Under the pieces are notes generated by a model, which was not told the DNA's origin, made no database searches, and was given only the letters and a program-made list of their open reading frames with translations. Positions 61,801 through 64,000 of a DNA stretch of 64,000 bases are shown here, one piece after another. The stretch lies in assembly GCF_032854445.1 (NCBI RefSeq), contig NC_088295.1, forward strand, positions 26,463,385-26,527,384, in the 5' to 3' direction. Position 1 is the first letter of the stretch, and each line of letters opens with the position of its first letter. The stretch is from Liolophura sinensis (taxonomy: Eukaryota > Mollusca > Polyplacophora > Chitonida > Chitonidae). The translations under genes and the position numbers were made by a program.

Positions 61801-64000
61801 CTCAGAGCTAACATGACCACTTCCCGGGCAGTTGTTTCCTGTAAACAAAGTCATAAATGCACATTTATGAATTATTTTCAAGTCACAAAGACATCTGCTT
61901 ACTTAATATTCAGTTTGTTTTATCCTAGCCTGTTTACTTTTGTTCACATAATGAAAGTGTTGTGTCGGAGATGCCTTTTATCCCTTCGGTGGTTACTAAC
62001 AAATACTACTGAACATTTGATATATTAAAACAGGAAACGGATTCTAAGAATATACAGGTAAACAAGGATGTGAGGGTGAGGGGTCTTCAAACCTGACTTA
62101 CCTTATGGACCAGCAGGTATTTAAATGACTGGTCAGCCCGGTAAATCTTCAGTACATGCTCATGGAATTCTGACCTGAGGTCGTCCACCCCCAGACCTGA
62201 TGTGGACAAATCCGGGTTACTAGCACTCAGATGGTTGGACATGGTCTGGCCAGACGAGGCCGATGACGTTGACGACTTCCTTGATGGACGAACATACAAA
62301 TTTTCGTCAGAATTGTTATGTGGGCTGTCACTGCAGAACAAAACAACAAACATGCCAGGTATAACACAAGCACAGCAAACGTGACATGGCAGAACTACTG
62401 TTACAAGACAACTGTGAACTACATGTGTGTATTATCATACAACAAATAAGAGGTAACTAACGAGTCTACATACTGTACTAGAGTAAGTGCAACTTCAAGC
62501 ATGGAATTTATACAAAAAAACATGAATACCAAATGTAAAGAGTATAAATACCTGGCTGAATATAATAGATGGTAACAATAAATAGAGCATTGCAGAAGAA
62601 CAAATTTACAGGTAGAGTATCAACAAATACTGATTCATATAACTATCTACAGAAATATCTTTATAAGGCAGCTTCTAACACATGTACTGCAAAAAAAAAA
62701 AAAAAAAAAAAAGGCTCCTAACAAAGCAAGACTGTGACACCAAAGGTTGATAAAACTTTGACTGACATTTTCAAATTACATCTTCACACAGCATGTTCAT
62801 GTCAAGTTACATATTCACACAGCATGTCCATTTCAAGTTACATCCTCACATAACATGTCCAGTGCTCAAGAGTAGTATATACATGAAGAGTTATACATAC
62901 ACAATTTACAAGAGTAACAGAGATCAGTTCACATCAAATCACAACATGCTTGTCTGTACATGGACACCTAATGACAAATGACTACATATCTCAGGCAAAA
63001 TTTCCTAACCTGCTCATATTTCTTGGGATGATATTCATTTTCATCAGGGCTTTTCGTAACTTTGTTTTGTTTCCGAAAGCCATGAAGCTTTTCGTGTCCT
63101 TTTTGTCAGACTTCTTGTCCTTGGTGATGGTAATGACAGGTGGTACAGCTGCTGCTTCCAGATCAGGGGCAGAAAGCCTCTGTTTGGGATCTGTCTGCAG
63201 CTTGGCTATCTCGTCTTTCTTCCCTTTCCGTGAGGATCTGTCAGGGACTTGTAGCATTTCTTTAAATGCTGAAAATAATTATCAAATATTCAAATATATT
63301 TATTTTATTACAATGAAAAATATCTGTCCTGATTTCTTCCTTCCTTACTTTATCTTAAAAGTAAATGAGGTTTAATTGAAGATAATTGGCATTGCATTAT
63401 ATGATAGCTATAAGTTCTTTCACTTACCTAATAAGTTTGACTTCACTGTTACACTCAAATGTGTTGTTCCTCTCAACACCTCTAGTGCCCGTGTGTGTGA
63501 TATTGTTTCAAAATTAACCCCATTAACTTCTAGAATCTGAAAGGAAAAATTCAAGTTGTCTCATTAATAACTCATAAGAACATCACACACTACTTACTAT
63601 ATTTTAAACTGTACTTGATATATGTTCAGAAAAGATAACACAATCATAAAATGATAAAGTAGCTTAAATTAACAGAGACCGTATGGTAGTTAAGTATACT
63701 GGTGATAATTTAATTTATCATTGTTTTTCTGTTACATTCATGCTTTTTAGTTTTATAATGAAGATCACTAAGTCAAAACATCAGACAGTGTTAATAGTGG
63801 ATGGGGCCACATGGCAAGCTGCTCCCGCCAGCCCATGTGCAGCCAGTGGCTGTTTAGCCAGGTGTAGGTGACCTGTATGAAGAGTACTCCACCCTGTTTC
63901 TGTGTTTATCTCAGACAGCTGGCCTCTGTTATAACCCTACCCAGACGCTATGCACAACTATCTCTGCTATCTCACCTGATCTCCCCGCTTGAGGCCAGCC
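53622..64000 (-). CDS. RAPGEF2: RAPGEF2/6 (PDZ-GEF) Rap guanine nucleotide exchange factor, C-terminal 845 aa
   Basis: Nineteen minus-strand exons, all with GT-AG borders and continuous phase: 64000-63976 (cut by the window edge), 63536-63428, 63268-63010, 62330-62102, 61838-61774, 61576-61469, 61133-60899, 60665-60566, 60311-60184, 59761-59678, 59492-59346, 58861-58730, 58508-58409, 58031-57951, 57536-57312, 56833-56648, 55839-55744, 54319-54122, 53653-53622. They give 846 codons including TGA. The order PDZ, Ras-association, RasGEF catalytic domain, Ser/Pro-rich tail, C-terminal 'EEQVSAV' is that of vertebrate RAPGEF2 and RAPGEF6. Known function: GDP-GTP exchange on Rap1 and Rap2 at membranes and junctions, with the RA domain binding Rap-GTP. 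The cyclic-nucleotide-like and RasGEF N-terminal domains must lie beyond the right edge. Invertebrates usually have one gene ancestral to both vertebrate copies, so the symbol stands for the pair. Confidence 0.96.
59346..61080 (-). CDS. RAPGEF2: RAPGEF: RasGEF (CDC25-homology) catalytic domain
   Basis: Spans exons from 61133-60899 to 59492-59346. Hallmarks are '[20 protein letters not shown]', 'EYIDDLF', '[13 protein letters not shown]', '[14 protein letters not shown]', '[13 protein letters not shown]', '[11 protein letters not shown]', '[18 protein letters not shown]' and '[15 protein letters not shown]'. These cover the Ras-opening helical hairpin and core blocks, with no key block missing, so the enzyme should be active. 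Confidence 0.95.
61080..62330 (-). CDS. RAPGEF2: RAPGEF: Ser-rich linker and Ras-association domain
   Basis: Exons 62330-62102, 61838-61774, 61576-61469 and the start of 61133-60899. A serine-rich segment ('[20 protein letters not shown]') leads into an RA domain: '[20 protein letters not shown]', '[14 protein letters not shown]', '[20 protein letters not shown]', 'GRYCLKNN'. In PDZ-GEFs this domain binds activated Rap in a positive feedback loop. Confidence 0.94.
62693..62712. repeat. Poly(A) run in a RAPGEF intron
   Basis: About 23 uninterrupted A. No SINE body adjoins it on either side. Confidence 0.9.
63010..64000 (-). CDS. RAPGEF2: RAPGEF: PDZ domain end and linker (exons a-c)
   Basis: The edge exon gives 'AGLKRGDQ' and the next gives '[20 protein letters not shown]' and '[16 protein letters not shown]', the second half of a PDZ domain close to that of RAPGEF2. 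The third exon is a basic linker rich in Lys and Ser with '[17 protein letters not shown]'. The carboxylate-binding loop of the PDZ fold is off the window. Confidence 0.95.

Overview
This is eukaryotic nuclear DNA, AT-rich and intron-rich, with many short dispersed repeats. The best guess is a lophotrochozoan, most likely a mollusc. The reasons are abundant tRNA-derived SINEs with ATAA or ACTC tails of a kind I associate with molluscs, frequent 'acatgtacatgta' strings, and metazoan signalling genes broken into small GT-AG exons. Species cannot be named from sequence alone. Gene models below were assembled by eye from splice sites, phase continuity and family similarity. No search was run.

Layout. 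1-13.2 kb: no coding sequence recognised, only degenerate SINEs, one SINE with target-site duplications and one foldback-like element; it may be intergenic or a 5' intron. 13.26-14.77 kb (+): a two-exon, 418-aa SOCS-box protein with a propeller-like body and an N-myristoylation-type start. 14.8-23.7 kb: non-coding, with a fresh SINE. 24.13-24.28 kb (-): the C-terminal part of PIGY, a tiny GPI-anchor biosynthesis subunit, followed by an unidentified 129-codon frame on the same strand. 27.19-31.03 kb (+): signal-peptide exon plus a 3.45-kb exon for a tandem-PKD ectodomain protein that ends in a GPI-anchor-like tail, with one frameshift. 32.82-45.49 kb (+): a ten-exon, 464-aa DBB/ankyrin adaptor of the BCAP/BANK1/Dof family, with no TIR exon and one YMDM motif. 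45.5-53.6 kb: no confident gene, but possible alternative 3' exons of the adaptor at its left side and the RapGEF 3' UTR at its right. 53.62-64.0 kb (-): nineteen exons for the C-terminal 845 aa of a RAPGEF2/6 (PDZ-GEF) orthologue, running off the right edge inside the PDZ domain.

Functionally the window is a signalling and cell-surface neighbourhood rather than an operon-like system. The adaptor gene (+) and the RapGEF gene (-) are convergent. The PIGY fragment, which belongs to the GPI pathway, lies close to a gene for a probable GPI-anchored protein; this is probably coincidence. The most interesting items are the GPI-tailed PKD protein, the TIR-less PI3K adaptor with a possible alternative tail, the PIGY frame that is too short for normal ORF calling, and the run of five frame-preserving exons in RapGEF.
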